A stretch of 64,000 nt of DNA. Origin: Paraferrimonas sp. SM1919. Its GTDB lineage: Bacteria > Pseudomonadota > Gammaproteobacteria > Enterobacterales > Shewanellaceae. Below, one piece after another: positions 6,784 through 15,830 of this stretch (within the stretch, counting starts at the first letter, position 1; each line of letters starts with the position of its first letter). Below the pieces are notes generated by a model, which did not search any database, had not been told where the DNA came from, and was given only the letters and a program-made list of their open reading frames with translations. The translations under genes were made by a program, and so were the position numbers. The stretch is taken from NCBI RefSeq assembly GCF_010993985.1, contig NZ_WINH01000023.1, positions 1 through 64,000 of the forward strand. Direction: 5' to 3'.

Positions 6784-8511
6784 TTAGCCTTTCAAAATTT
6801 GTAATAATTGCTTTAGTTGCTGCCTTTGAGCAGCGGTCAATTGTTGCCTAGTACTTAGGTCCTGTAATTGACTCAGTCTCTCTTCAAGGTACTGATTATT
6901 AAGCCACAATAGGGCTTTCTTAAATTCAATTTGTAATTTGTCATCGGCCACTAAATGCTCCCACTTAGCCAGTTTGGCTAGGGTTTCAAATTGTGGCTCA
7001 TCCCTGAAGTGCTCAAGTAATTGGGCACTGTTTAAGCTTTGAGCAGCGGTTAAGTTTAGCAGTTTTATTAATAAATCCACTCCCGGCATTGATAATTGTT
7101 GCAATGCCGCTTGGTTAGGCAGTTGATAGCCAAGTTGTGGATATTGAATTAATAGCGCTAACGCTAACCTTAGCGGAGTGCCTCTCCCCTTTAGAGTTTC
7201 AGCTTTGATAGGGTTTGCTGAGACTGCATGAAAGCCAAACTTTTTTTTAAGTTCCTCTGAACTATTCATTCTCAATCTATGAGCTAAACCGTCAAGTAGC
7301 GTTTCTTGTAGAACTTTATCTTGAACTTTTTCAATCAGCTTTAGCGCTGCTTTAGCTAAACTGCCATCATCAATCCGATTTGACTGTAATAAAGTATCAA
7401 ATAAAAAACCAATTAACTCTTGTGCATTCTCTTGCTGCTGTTCAAATGCCTGCTTGCCTTGCTGACGAACATAACTATCTGGGTCCTCACCATCGGGTAA
7501 AAACATGAATCTCAGCCTGTCGCCTGGCTTTAATAGTGGCAATGCAGTTTCTAAAGCTCGCCAAGCAGCTTCCTTACCAGCTTTATCGCCATCGTAGCAA
7601 AAAATGATTTCTTTCGCTGTTCTAAGTAGCAGCTGCAATTGGTCTGCAGTGGTTGAAGTGCCAAGAGAAGCTACCGCATAGTCCACTCCAAATTGAGCAA
7701 GCGCCACGACATCCATATACCCTTCGACTACTAGCGCTTTGGGCGGATTACGATATGCTTGTTTGAGTTCGTATAAGCCATAAAGTTCTTTGCCTTTATG
7801 GAAAATTGGTGTTTCCGGCGAGTTTAAATATTTGGGCGTACTATCATCTAATACGCGTCCACCAAACCCCACTACACGACCCCGACGGTCACGTATGGGA
7901 AACATTAAACGTTGACGAAAACGATCGTAGATACGGCCGTTATCGTTTTTAATTAGAACACCGGTCTCAACTAACTTACTCTGATTGGTATTGTCATTTC
8001 GATGCAGTGCAAGCACATCGTCCCAGCTATCAATGGCAAAGCCAATCCTAAACTTTTCGATAATATGGTTACTCAACCCTCGCATTTCAAGGTAGTCGTT
8101 CACCAGATTTTTAGTTGGATGTGTATTTAAGTGATCTTGATAACGTTTTGCCGTCTGTTCCATTAAGTCATAGTAATCTTTACTCTGCTTAAGGTGATTC
8201 TTATTCGGTGCGCCTTCTTCTTGGGGAACTTGCAAACCGTGCATGCTGGCGAGCTCTTCAATGGCATCAACAAACCCTAATCGATCATACTCTAAAAGGA
8301 AGTCAATAACGTTGCCGTGCATGCCGCAACCAAAGCAGTGATAAAATTGTTTATCCTGACTAACGGTGAAAGATGGCGTCTTTTCACCATGAAAAGGGCA
8401 ACAAGCAGAATAATTCTTGCCTGCTTTTTTTAATGGAACTTTTGAGTCGATAAGTTCGACGATATCGGTACGGGCAACTAAATCGTTGATGAAATCTCTA
8501 GGTATAGCCAT
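6784..8511 (-). CDS. dnaG: DNA primase
   Basis: It makes the RNA primers for lagging-strand and origin synthesis and is recruited by the DnaB helicase. The 575-residue product has a CHC2 zinc finger (Cys38, His41, Cys59, Cys62) and an RNA-polymerase core. The TOPRIM fold shows KALVVEGYMDVVAL and the metal-binding FCYDGDKAGKEAA. The C-terminal helicase-binding region is more divergent. A strong terminator-like hairpin stands between yqeY and dnaG, as in other versions of this operon, where partial read-through keeps primase low relative to S21. Confidence 0.97.
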   Translation of the reverse strand: MAIPRDFINDLVARTDIVELIDSKVPLKKAGKNYSACCPFHGEKTPSFTVSQDKQFYHCFGCGMHGNVIDFLLEYDRLGFVDAIEELASMHGLQVPQEEGAPNKNHLKQSKDYYDLMEQTAKRYQDHLNTHPTKNLVNDYLEMRGLSNHIIEKFRIGFAIDSWDDVLALHRNDNTNQSKLVETGVLIKNDNGRIYDRFRQRLMFPIRDRRGRVVGFGGRVLDDSTPKYLNSPETPIFHKGKELYGLYELKQAYRNPPKALVVEGYMDVVALAQFGVDYAVASLGTSTTADQLQLLLRTAKEIIFCYDGDKAGKEAAWRALETALPLLKPGDRLRFMFLPDGEDPDSYVRQQGKQAFEQQQENAQELIGFLFDTLLQSNRIDDGSLAKAALKLIEKVQDKVLQETLLDGLAHRLRMNSSEELKKKFGFHAVSANPIKAETLKGRGTPLRLALALLIQYPQLGYQLPNQAALQQLSMPGVDLLIKLLNLTAAQSLNSAQLLEHFRDEPQFETLAKLAKWEHLVADDKLQIEFKKALLWLNNQYLEERLSQLQDLSTRQQLTAAQRQQLKQLLQILKG

Positions 8512-8540
8512 CTAAACTGTCTGCATTCCTTTAAAAACAA

Positions 8541-8566
8541 ACAAGCCGTGCAAAAGCACGGCTTGT
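8541..8566 (-). terminator. Internal terminator before dnaG
   Basis: ACAAGCCGTGC and GCACGGCTTGT form an 11-bp stem around AAAA, followed on the minus strand by TTTGTTTTTAA. It lies inside the rpsU-yqeY-dnaG-rpoD operon between yqeY and dnaG and probably sets the drop in expression between S21 and primase. Confidence 0.8.
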
Positions 8567-8589
8567 TCAGTTCAGAGTCTTGGGTTGCC

Positions 8590-9033
8590 TTAGTTTAGAC
8601 GACTGCGGATTTTAGCGCTTACGGCGCCCATATCTGCACGGCCTTGAACCTGTGGCTTTAAAATACCCATGACTTTGCCCATATCCTGCATGCTTGCTGC
8701 GCCGGATTGCTCCATTGCGGCATCAATCAACTGGTCGATTTCTGCATCTGTTAGTTCTTGGGGAAGAAAATCCTTAAGAACGATAATTTCAGCGGCTTCT
8801 ACATCGGCCAAGTCTTGACGACCTGCGGCTTGGTACTGGTTAATCGAGTCATTACGCTGCTTAACCATTTTGGTTAAGATAGCAACAACTTCTTGGTCAG
8901 ACAACTCAACACGGTTATCAACCTCAACCTGTTTGATTGCTGCAAGTGCCAACCGGATGGTACCAAGGCGTACTTTATCTTTTGCACGCATGGCATCCTT
9001 CTGGGCAGACTTCAGTTGATCTAAAGTAGACAT
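8590..9033 (-). CDS. yqeY: GatB/YqeY domain protein
   Basis: The 147-residue protein belongs to the YqeY family, which resembles the tRNA-binding tail domain of GatB, the amidotransferase subunit that converts Glu-tRNA(Gln). It shows the family start LDQLKSAQKDAMRAKDK and the helical C-terminal part with PQVQGRADMGAVSAKIRS. The function is not settled; association with tRNA or translation is inferred from the fold and from its fixed place between rpsU and dnaG. It starts six bases after the rpsU stop and is surely cotranscribed with it. E. coli lacks a gene at this position, whereas Shewanella-type bacteria carry one. Confidence 0.9.
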   Translation of the reverse strand: MSTLDQLKSAQKDAMRAKDKVRLGTIRLALAAIKQVEVDNRVELSDQEVVAILTKMVKQRNDSINQYQAAGRQDLADVEAAEIIVLKDFLPQELTDAEIDQLIDAAMEQSGAASMQDMGKVMGILKPQVQGRADMGAVSAKIRSRLN

Positions 9034-9039
9034 CAGGTA

Positions 9040-9255
9040 TTAGTATAGGCGAACGCGACGTGCGTTTTCACGAGAAACCTTCTTAAGCTGACGCTTAACC
9101 GCTGCAGCTTTAGCACGCTTACGTACTGTAGTTGGTTTTTCGTAGTGCTCGCGACGACGAACTTCAGATAGAATACCTGCTTTTTCACAAGAGCGCTTAA
9201 AGCGACGTAGAGCTACGTCAAATGGTTCGTTTTCACGTACTTTGATTACTGGCAT
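9040..9255 (-). CDS. rpsU: Ribosomal protein S21
   Basis: This is a 71-residue, strongly basic small-subunit protein that helps the 30S subunit bind mRNA. The sequence [20 protein letters not shown] and the Arg/Lys-rich helical tail are near-identical to E. coli S21, and the length matches. It is the first gene of the macromolecular-synthesis operon. A sigma-70 promoter lies about 85-110 bases upstream, and the leader holds a 7-bp inverted repeat. The ribosome site GAGGTGAGG is strong. Confidence 0.98.
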   Translation of the reverse strand: MPVIKVRENEPFDVALRRFKRSCEKAGILSEVRRREHYEKPTTVRKRAKAAAVKRQLKKVSRENARRVRLY

Positions 9256-9338
9256 ATGCCTCTCACCTCAAAGGTTAAATCTTGGACGTGTGCTTTCAAT
9301 CAACAAAAAGACACGTCGTTGTTCAAAAATGGTGCGAA

Positions 9339-9368
9339 ATTCTAAACCGATATACCCCCCTTTGTAAA
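9339..9368 (-). promoter_or_regulatory. Putative sigma-70 promoter of rpsU
   Basis: On the minus strand TTTACA (9363-9368) and TAGAAT (9339-9344) are separated by 18 bases, about 85 bases before the rpsU start. The downstream leader carries the inverted repeat GACGTGT/ACACGTC (9285-9291 and 9311-9317). Confidence 0.5.
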
Positions 9369-9447
9369 GCCCGTTGTATAAAAACTGGTGAAATTCAGAG
9401 GTAAGGCGTAGAATTGCCCACAGAATAGAGATTTTAGAGTGATATTT

Positions 9448-10464
9448 ATGCGTGTATTGGGCATTGAAACCTCCTGTGATGAGACCGGGATCGCAATTTA
9501 TGACAGTGAAAAAGGGTTAATGAGTCATGCCCTTTATTCTCAGGTAAAACTTCATGCTGATTATGGTGGAGTGGTTCCAGAGTTAGCTTCAAGAGACCAT
9601 GTTCGTAAAATTATTGGTTTGATCAAAAAGTCCTTGGCTGAAGCAGGTTGCACCAGTGATGATATTGATGGTATTGCTTATACCAAAGGACCTGGACTGA
9701 TTGGGGCACTATTGGTTGGCGCTTGTGTTGGTCGGGCATTAGCCTATGCGTGGGGTAAGCCTGCCATTGGGGTACATCACCTCGAAGGGCATCTGTTGGC
9801 GCCGATGCTAGAAGATAACCCACCACCATTCCCATTTGTCGCTTTACTCGTTTCAGGTGGTCATAGCCAAATTATACAGGTCAATGGTTTGGGGGATTAT
9901 CAATTAATGGGGGAGTCTGTGGATGACGCCGCGGGTGAAGCCTTTGATAAAACAGCCAAGTTATTAGGCCTAGATTACCCAGGTGGGCCACGTCTGGCCA
10001 AATTAGCCGAGCAGGGCAATCCTGGCGTGCATAAGTTTCCACGTCCAATGACGGACCGCCCAGGGCTTGATATGAGCTTTTCTGGATTAAAAACTTTTGC
10101 CGCAAATACTATTGCCGATAGTGATGGCTCTGAGCAATCCAAGGCAGACATTGCTAGGGCTTTTGAAGAGGCGGTAATCGATACGCTTGCGATTAAGGCC
10201 AAAAGAGCCCTTAAACAAGCTGGTATGAATCGTTTAGTGATCGCCGGTGGGGTAAGCGCCAATAAGCGTTTACGAAGCTCATTGGCTGAAATTATGGCTA
10301 ATATTGGCGGTGAGGTTTATTACCCACGACCTGAGTTCTGTACCGATAACGGTGCGATGATTGCTTATGCGGGATGGCAACGTCTAGTTGCAGGTGAAAC
10401 TGAATCGCTAGAAGTTAAAGGCCAACCTCGCTGGCCATTAGATACCTTAGCGGTTATTTCTTAG
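9448..10464 (+). CDS. tsaD: tRNA threonylcarbamoyladenosine transferase subunit TsaD
   Basis: With TsaB and TsaE it transfers the threonylcarbamoyl group to A37 of tRNAs that read ANN codons. The start is taken at ATG 9448 ([14 protein letters not shown]), giving the usual 338 residues; a GTG nine bases earlier adds only three. The metal-binding HLEGH motif is at 111-115, with ASKH-fold glycine-rich segments [10 protein letters not shown] and [13 protein letters not shown]. It is divergent from rpsU, a conserved arrangement. Its last 11 bases overlap the 3' end of plsY on the other strand. Confidence 0.97.
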   Translation: MRVLGIETSCDETGIAIYDSEKGLMSHALYSQVKLHADYGGVVPELASRDHVRKIIGLIKKSLAEAGCTSDDIDGIAYTKGPGLIGALLVGACVGRALAYAWGKPAIGVHHLEGHLLAPMLEDNPPPFPFVALLVSGGHSQIIQVNGLGDYQLMGESVDDAAGEAFDKTAKLLGLDYPGGPRLAKLAEQGNPGVHKFPRPMTDRPGLDMSFSGLKTFAANTIADSDGSEQSKADIARAFEEAVIDTLAIKAKRALKQAGMNRLVIAGGVSANKRLRSSLAEIMANIGGEVYYPRPEFCTDNGAMIAYAGWQRLVAGETESLEVKGQPRWPLDTLAVIS

Positions 10465-11044
10465 CGTTAAAGGGGCTTTCGGTGCCATCGATTAAGCGGC
10501 CAATATTTTCTCGATGGCGCCATATGATAAGCCCAGCCAACATCATTGATGGAACAACAAATCGGTCATCAAATAGCCACATAAAAAAGGGCAAGAAGGA
10601 AGCACTGATAATAGCAGCTAAAGATGAATAGCGGCTATAAATTAGTACGACTATCCAAGTAATGACCATGGCAAAGGCAATGTGCTCACCAATGGGTGCG
10701 ATGGCACCAAAAGCCGTTGCAACGCCTTTACCACCTTCATAATTAAAAAAACATGGATAGATGTGACCTAAGCAAGCGGCGATTGCTATCACGCCAAGCC
10801 AAATAGAATCAATTCCCATCAAGAAAGAACCATAAACGGGTATTGTCCCTTTTAGCACGTCAAAAACCAGAACTAAAATAGCAGATCCCTTACCTCCCAT
10901 CCTGAGCACGTTGGTTGCACCAGGGTTTTTAGAGCCTTGGGTTCTGGGGTCTGGCAAGCCAACGACCTTGCAAACTAATATGGCACTGGATATTGAGCCT
11001 AATAAATAGGCAACTAATATCATAATAATGATTAAAGGGAGCAT
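10454..11044 (-). CDS. plsY: Glycerol-3-phosphate acyltransferase PlsY
   Basis: This inner-membrane enzyme uses acyl-phosphate to acylate glycerol-3-phosphate, the first step of phospholipid synthesis. The 196 residues form about five membrane helices and carry the three family motifs: LLGSISSAI near the start, [12 protein letters not shown] near residue 40, and [11 protein letters not shown] near 105. It is convergent with tsaD (11-base overlap) and divergent from folB, as in related genomes. Confidence 0.95.
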   Translation of the reverse strand: MLPLIIIMILVAYLLGSISSAILVCKVVGLPDPRTQGSKNPGATNVLRMGGKGSAILVLVFDVLKGTIPVYGSFLMGIDSIWLGVIAIAACLGHIYPCFFNYEGGKGVATAFGAIAPIGEHIAFAMVITWIVVLIYSRYSSLAAIISASFLPFFMWLFDDRFVVPSMMLAGLIIWRHRENIGRLIDGTESPFNAKK

Positions 11045-11181
11045 GTTTGCGTTTGTTGTCCTTAAGGTTCTAGGCTATGATGCCCGCATTTTCTATAAGT
11101 TCGCTTTATTTGGTTAAAAAGTCAGCGTGCTTTAGCATAGAATATCGAACTTGGTTGTTAAGCGCCAGTACAGGAATGAAA

Positions 11182-11538
11182 GTGGATAAAGTTTTAATAA
11201 GTGGTCTGAGCATTGACTCGGTTATTGGAATCTATGATTGGGAAAAGCAAATCACCCAAACCTTGGTTTTAGACCTTGAGATGCTATGGGATAACCGTCA
11301 GGCGGGTAAAACCGATGATTATCAACATGCGCTTTGTTATGAGAGTGTCAGTAACGCGATTATTGAGCTTGTGCAAGCGCAGCCTATTGAGTTAGTCGAA
11401 GCCGTTGCTGAGCGAGTGGCGGAACTTGTGATCACTAAATTTAATGTCGCTGGCGTAAAGGTTCGCGTTAACAAACCGGGTGCGATAAAATCGGCCGCAA
11501 GTGTTGGGGTAGAAATCACTCGAGGGCAATGGCACTAA
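11182..11538 (+). CDS. folB: Dihydroneopterin aldolase
   Basis: It cleaves (and epimerises) 7,8-dihydroneopterin in folate synthesis to give the hydroxymethyl-pterin that FolK uses. The start is taken as GTG 11182, which begins MDKVLISGLS as in E. coli FolB and has AGGA seven bases upstream; longer starts at 11077 or 11176 add residues not found in the family. The product is 118 residues and contains GIYDWEKQITQTL and the tail VRVNKPGAIKSAASVGVEI. It overlaps or abuts folK, so pterin aldolase and pyrophosphokinase are translated together. Confidence 0.93.
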   Translation: MDKVLISGLSIDSVIGIYDWEKQITQTLVLDLEMLWDNRQAGKTDDYQHALCYESVSNAIIELVQAQPIELVEAVAERVAELVITKFNVAGVKVRVNKPGAIKSAASVGVEITRGQWH

Positions 11539-12029
11539 TGGCAATAATTTATATTAGCCTGGGCAGTAATATTGACGCAGATAAGCATATTCGTGCTGGT
11601 TTACAGGCGTTATTTGAACACTTTGGTGAACTGCAGTTATCTAGGGTTTTCGAAAGTGAGGCCGTTGGCTTTGATGGCGATAACTTTCTGAATATGGTGG
11701 CCAGCGCGGAGACTGAAAAGTCGGTGGCTGAAGTGGTCGCGCTTTTCAAGAACATCGAGCAAGATAATGGCCGTGATAATAGCGCGCCTCGTTTTAGTGG
11801 CAGAACCCTAGATATTGATTTGCTGTTATACGGCGATTTAGTTTGCCAGCAGCCTATTGAATTACCTAGGGATGAAATTGAGCACAATGCCTTTGTGTTA
11901 TGGCCACTTTCTGAATTAGCCCCAGAAATGGTGCACCCGCACTTACAAAAAAATTACCAGCAATTATGGCAAGCTTATGATAAATCCCAGCAGCTGTGGC
12001 CAATCGAGTTTAGCTGGAAGCCTCAATAG
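11538..12029 (+). CDS. folK: HPPK-type pterin pyrophosphokinase, first copy
   Basis: It transfers pyrophosphate from ATP to 6-hydroxymethyl-dihydropterin. The start at 11538 shares a base with the folB stop (TAATG) and gives the family opening MAIIYISLGSNI; an ATG at 11529 is also possible. The catalytic strand SGRTLDIDLLLYGD near residue 93-106 has the two magnesium-binding aspartates. The loop usually reading RWGPRTLD is RFSGRTLD here, so the active-site Trp is absent. A more canonical folK lies at 20070-20546. This copy may be a divergent or specialised paralogue. Confidence 0.85.
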   Translation: MAIIYISLGSNIDADKHIRAGLQALFEHFGELQLSRVFESEAVGFDGDNFLNMVASAETEKSVAEVVALFKNIEQDNGRDNSAPRFSGRTLDIDLLLYGDLVCQQPIELPRDEIEHNAFVLWPLSELAPEMVHPHLQKNYQQLWQAYDKSQQLWPIEFSWKPQ

Positions 12030-12056
12030 TTATTTGATGTATTAAAGAGAATTAAA

Positions 12057-12851
12057 ATGGAATTTTTTGAAATTTTTTGGCTTGCCCTACTGCAAGGTTT
12101 AACGGAATTCTTACCCATTTCGAGTTCCGCTCACCTTATTTTGCCATCGCAAATTTTGGGTTGGCAGGACCAAGGCATGGCCTTTGATGTGGCTGTACAT
12201 GTTGGTACCTTAGCAGCGGTAATGATTTACTTTCGTAAGGAAGTGGGTGAACTATTGTTTGCTTGGTTTGCCAGTCTCAAGGGTAAGCACAGTCCCGAAT
12301 CAAAATTAGCTTGGTTAATCATCTTGGCAACGATTCCTGCAATTATTGCAGGCTTGTTGGCCTCTGATTTGATCGATTTATTGCTGCGTGGTGGGTTAGT
12401 AATTGCGGCGAGCACCTTAATTTTTGGTGCGCTCCTGTGGTGGGCAGATAGAAATCCAGCTGAAACCAAAGATGAATACGATATTGGCGTGAAACAAGCA
12501 CTGATCATTGGTCTATGCCAAGCGTTGGCGATGATCCCGGGGACTTCTCGTTCAGGCATTACCATTACCGCAGCGTTAATGCTGGGCTTAAATCGAGTTG
12601 CTGCTGCCCGTTTTTCATTTTTATTGTCTATCCCAACCATCATGGCAGCGGGCAGCTACATGGGCTTAAAGTGGGCGACCTCAGGCGAAGGCGTGAGTTG
12701 GAGTGAGCTTGGCTGGGGCGCATTACTGTCCTTTGTTAGCGCTTATTTTTGTATTCACTTCTTCTTAAAAATCATCAGTAAAATGGGCATGACCCCATTT
12801 GTTATTTACCGCATGATTTTAGGCTTTGTGCTGCTTTATATGTTTTTATAA
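12057..12851 (+). CDS. uppP: Undecaprenyl-diphosphatase (bacitracin resistance protein)
   Basis: This integral membrane phosphatase recycles undecaprenyl pyrophosphate, the lipid carrier of cell-wall and O-antigen synthesis. The 264-residue protein has about eight hydrophobic segments and both BacA motifs: [15 protein letters not shown] at residues 14-28 with the catalytic Glu, and [11 protein letters not shown] near 161-171 with the catalytic Arg/Ser. A terminator follows 31 bases after the stop. It is the last of the folB-folK-uppP group. Confidence 0.96.
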   Translation: MEFFEIFWLALLQGLTEFLPISSSAHLILPSQILGWQDQGMAFDVAVHVGTLAAVMIYFRKEVGELLFAWFASLKGKHSPESKLAWLIILATIPAIIAGLLASDLIDLLLRGGLVIAASTLIFGALLWWADRNPAETKDEYDIGVKQALIIGLCQALAMIPGTSRSGITITAALMLGLNRVAAARFSFLLSIPTIMAAGSYMGLKWATSGEGVSWSELGWGALLSFVSAYFCIHFFLKIISKMGMTPFVIYRMILGFVLLYMFL

Positions 12852-12881
12852 CGACGCAAGTCGAACGCTATAAGTCAAACG

Positions 12882-12911
12882 AAAAGGGAAAAGCATTGCT
12901 TTTCCCTTTTT
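12882..12911. terminator. Terminator between uppP and cca
   Basis: AAAAGGGAAAAGCA and the complementary TGCTTTTCCCTTTT make a long perfect stem with almost no loop, in the gap between two convergent genes. It ends with T-runs on both strands and can serve both. Confidence 0.8.
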
Positions 12912-12944
12912 CATACTTGCTAAAAAAACGACTGAAGGCTTTTA

Positions 12945-14174
12945 TCATTCGACTTGCTTATCGATAAACCCCTTTACCATCGCCACTCTTTTTAGCCACA
13001 ATTGTTGTTTGATTTCTGCGCCTTTATAGCCGAGGGCAAGAATGTCTTTTACCTGCACCTGCTGAACTTCAGTTAATGCCTCAAGCAAGTAAGCTTTAGA
13101 CGGGTATGGGGTATTCTCTAAGCCAGTCCGGCCCTGGCTATCGGCCATCGCCACATTGATGATCCGTTCAAAGCGCTCAGGTTGACGCCATACGTCACAG
13201 CTATCAAACAGTTTTACTATGGTACTGGCTTTGAGTTCTTGAGCCTTATGAATTCGTAAATGGTGTTCACAGGCAAGCAGGGCAAGCTGTTGGCAAGCCT
13301 TAGGCACACGCAAGCGTTGGCTTAGGGCCTTGGTTGGCTCAATACCCGCTTGTTCATGGCCTTTGTGTCCAGGTAATACCTCTGCTGGTGTGAAGGCTTT
13401 ACCCAGATCGTGGCATAGCAGTGCAAACCTTTCTTCTAGGCTTAATGCTAGCTTGGCTCCTTGTTTTAAACACAGCTCGATATGAATGCCTGTGTCAACC
13501 TCTGGGTGCCATTTCTTGGTTTGTGGCACACCATAAAGGGCATCGACCTCAGGTAAAATAACCTTTAATGCGCCCACTTGTTTGAGTACTTGTATAAATA
13601 CCTGCGGTGAGCTTTCCATAAGCGCCCGGCTGAGTTCTTGCCAAACGCGCTCTGGGCTTAAATGGTTAAGTTCACCATTGCTGCTCATCTGCGTCATTAA
13701 CTCAAGTGTCTCTGGAGCAACACTAAACCCAAGGTGAGCGAAACGAGCAGCAAATCTGGCCACTCTTAGTACCCTTAATGGATCTTCATTAAATGCTGGG
13801 GAAACATGCCTAAGTAGCTTGGCATGGATATCATCTATGCCCTGATAGGGATCATGTAAATGACCTTGTTCGTCTTCGGCAATCGCGTTAATGGTTAAAT
13901 CGCGACGGATAAGATCTTGTTCTAGGGTAACCTCAGGGCTGGCGTGGCAAACAAAGCCAGTATAGCCTTCGCCAATTTTAGTTTCAGTGCGGGCGAGGGC
14001 GTGCTCTTGCTTAGTTGTTGGGTGCAAAAATACCGGAAAGTCTTTACCCACTTGCTCATAGCCCAAGGCAATGAGTTGCTCTGGAGTTGCGCCAACAAAC
14101 ATATAATCTTTGTCTTTGGCTTGAATACCAAGCAGTTTATCACGGACTGCTCCACCAACTAAATAACGTTTCAC
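12945..14174 (-). CDS. cca: CCA-adding tRNA nucleotidyltransferase with HD domain
   Basis: It adds or repairs the 3'-CCA of tRNAs. The 409-residue protein starts with the class II nucleotidyltransferase signature YLVGGAVRDKLLG and KDKDYMFVG (catalytic Asp pair), followed by the neck/body region with RRDLTINAIAED. A C-terminal HD phosphohydrolase domain has FALLCHDLGKAFTP near residue 245. The two-domain form is the E. coli type. The gene has no operon partner. PcnB at 20543 is a relative from the same superfamily. Confidence 0.96.
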   Translation of the reverse strand: MKRYLVGGAVRDKLLGIQAKDKDYMFVGATPEQLIALGYEQVGKDFPVFLHPTTKQEHALARTETKIGEGYTGFVCHASPEVTLEQDLIRRDLTINAIAEDEQGHLHDPYQGIDDIHAKLLRHVSPAFNEDPLRVLRVARFAARFAHLGFSVAPETLELMTQMSSNGELNHLSPERVWQELSRALMESSPQVFIQVLKQVGALKVILPEVDALYGVPQTKKWHPEVDTGIHIELCLKQGAKLALSLEERFALLCHDLGKAFTPAEVLPGHKGHEQAGIEPTKALSQRLRVPKACQQLALLACEHHLRIHKAQELKASTIVKLFDSCDVWRQPERFERIINVAMADSQGRTGLENTPYPSKAYLLEALTEVQQVQVKDILALGYKGAEIKQQLWLKRVAMVKGFIDKQVE

Positions 14175-14246
14175 CTGTTGCCCTTAGACTAGAAAAAAGC
14201 CATGATAGCATGGACTCAGGGTAGACGATAAGACGATAACAAGACT

Positions 14247-15830
14247 ATGTTTCAGAATTTTTTTGGATTAACCGACAATCCTTTTTCTATTGCTCCTAAT
14301 CCAAACTATCTATATTTATCAGAACGACATCAAGACGCACTGGCTCATTTAAGTTATGGCTTGGGCGAGCGCGGTGGCTTTGTTTTGCTAACCGGTGAAG
14401 TAGGTACAGGCAAAACAACCATGTCTCGGTATTTATTAAAGCGATTACCTGAAAATACCGATGTGGCGTTGATCACTAATCCTAGTCTCAGTGCTAGAGA
14501 GCTTTTGCAGAGCATTTGTGATGAATTAAAAGTAGACTATCAACCAGAGGCCAGCATAAAACAGCTAACAGATGCCATTAGCGCGTTTATGCTAGAAAAT
14601 AATGACAAAGGCCGTCATACGGTGGTGATTATTGATGAAGCTCAACACTTAAGTGCAGAACTCCTTGAACAACTAAGGCTTCTGACTAATTTAGAAACAG
14701 ATACTCGTAAATTATTACAGGTTATTTTAATTGGCCAGCCAGAATTACAGCATTTGTTGGCTAGACAGGAACTTAGACAGTTAGCTCAAAGGATCACTGC
14801 CCGCTATCACCTGCTACCTTTGAATGTTGACGAGTTAAAGAAATATGTCGAGCACAGGCTAACTATAGCCGGCAGTGACATTGCTCAAGAGGTGTTCAGT
14901 GAGGGGGCGATTAAGGTATTGCACCAAGCTTGTGGTGGTATTCCAAGGCTGGCAAACTTAATTTGTGAGAGAGCGATGTTAGCAGCATACAGTGATGACA
15001 CTTTGGTCGTTACCAAGCAAATGGTGCAACAAGCTCAACAAGAAGTACAGCCATCATTAGAGCGACCAGCTAAACAGCCGTCAAATTGGCTTTTCCCCAC
15101 GTTAGTTGTAAGCTCGATGGTTGCACTGATTGTGGGTTTTTATTTTTATCGTTCGTCAATCAATAGTGACCTAATCCCCCCCCAAGGCCACCAAGCAAGT
15201 ATTATTCAAGCGGCGCCATGGAGTTCTCCATTACTGGAAACTCAGGCCAGCCTTATGGAACAGCAATTAACTGCTTATAAGACGGTATTTGAGCAATGGG
15301 GATTGGTTTTTGATGTAAATACAACGCCATGTGAGATGGCCAATAAGCATGGTTTCGCTTGTTATCGTCAAATTGGAGATTGGCAGCAATTGTTGCGATT
15401 AAATTATCCAGCAGTAGTGCGCTTAACAGAAAACAAAACTAATTTTTATGGTGCAATCTTAGCAAGTCGTGGCTCGAGGGTATTGTTGCAGTTAGATAGG
15501 CAGCAACTGTGGGTAGAGCAGTTATGGTTAGCGGATCGTTTAACAGGTCAATATGAGTTTATTTGGAAACCTGATGAAATTGTATATCGGGGGGTAAGCT
15601 TAAATTCACCTCAAGCAGATCTCCAATGGTTAGAAGATAAACTCTCAAAGCTAGAAGGTTCAAATCCAAGTTCTAAAATTATGTTGGATGTAGAATTAGA
15701 GGCAAAAATACGTCGATTTCAAACGAATCATGGTTTAACTGTTGATGGTGTAGCGGACCAAAAGACTTTGCAGCAGTTGAGCTTGTTAGCCAATGACAAT
15801 GGTCCTAGATTGCAGTTAGGTCAGTATTGA
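14247..15830 (+). CDS. ExeA/GspA-like AAA+ ATPase with peptidoglycan-binding domain
   Basis: The 527-residue protein has an AAA ATPase domain with Walker A GEVGTGKTT at 50-58, Walker B VVIIDEAQH at 126-134, and arginine fingers after LRQLAQRI. A single membrane segment follows at about 283-302, then a periplasmic part ending in a peptidoglycan-binding domain 1 (TNHGLTVDGVADQKTLQQL) near 487-505. This is the layout of ExeA/GspA, which with ExeB helps the type II secretion secretin pass the cell wall; MSHA-type MshM is a shorter relative. The next gene overlaps it by four bases and encodes a GspB-like partner. No other secretion genes are in view. Confidence 0.85.
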   Translation: MFQNFFGLTDNPFSIAPNPNYLYLSERHQDALAHLSYGLGERGGFVLLTGEVGTGKTTMSRYLLKRLPENTDVALITNPSLSARELLQSICDELKVDYQPEASIKQLTDAISAFMLENNDKGRHTVVIIDEAQHLSAELLEQLRLLTNLETDTRKLLQVILIGQPELQHLLARQELRQLAQRITARYHLLPLNVDELKKYVEHRLTIAGSDIAQEVFSEGAIKVLHQACGGIPRLANLICERAMLAAYSDDTLVVTKQMVQQAQQEVQPSLERPAKQPSNWLFPTLVVSSMVALIVGFYFYRSSINSDLIPPQGHQASIIQAAPWSSPLLETQASLMEQQLTAYKTVFEQWGLVFDVNTTPCEMANKHGFACYRQIGDWQQLLRLNYPAVVRLTENKTNFYGAILASRGSRVLLQLDRQQLWVEQLWLADRLTGQYEFIWKPDEIVYRGVSLNSPQADLQWLEDKLSKLEGSNPSSKIMLDVELEAKIRRFQTNHGLTVDGVADQKTLQQLSLLANDNGPRLQLGQY

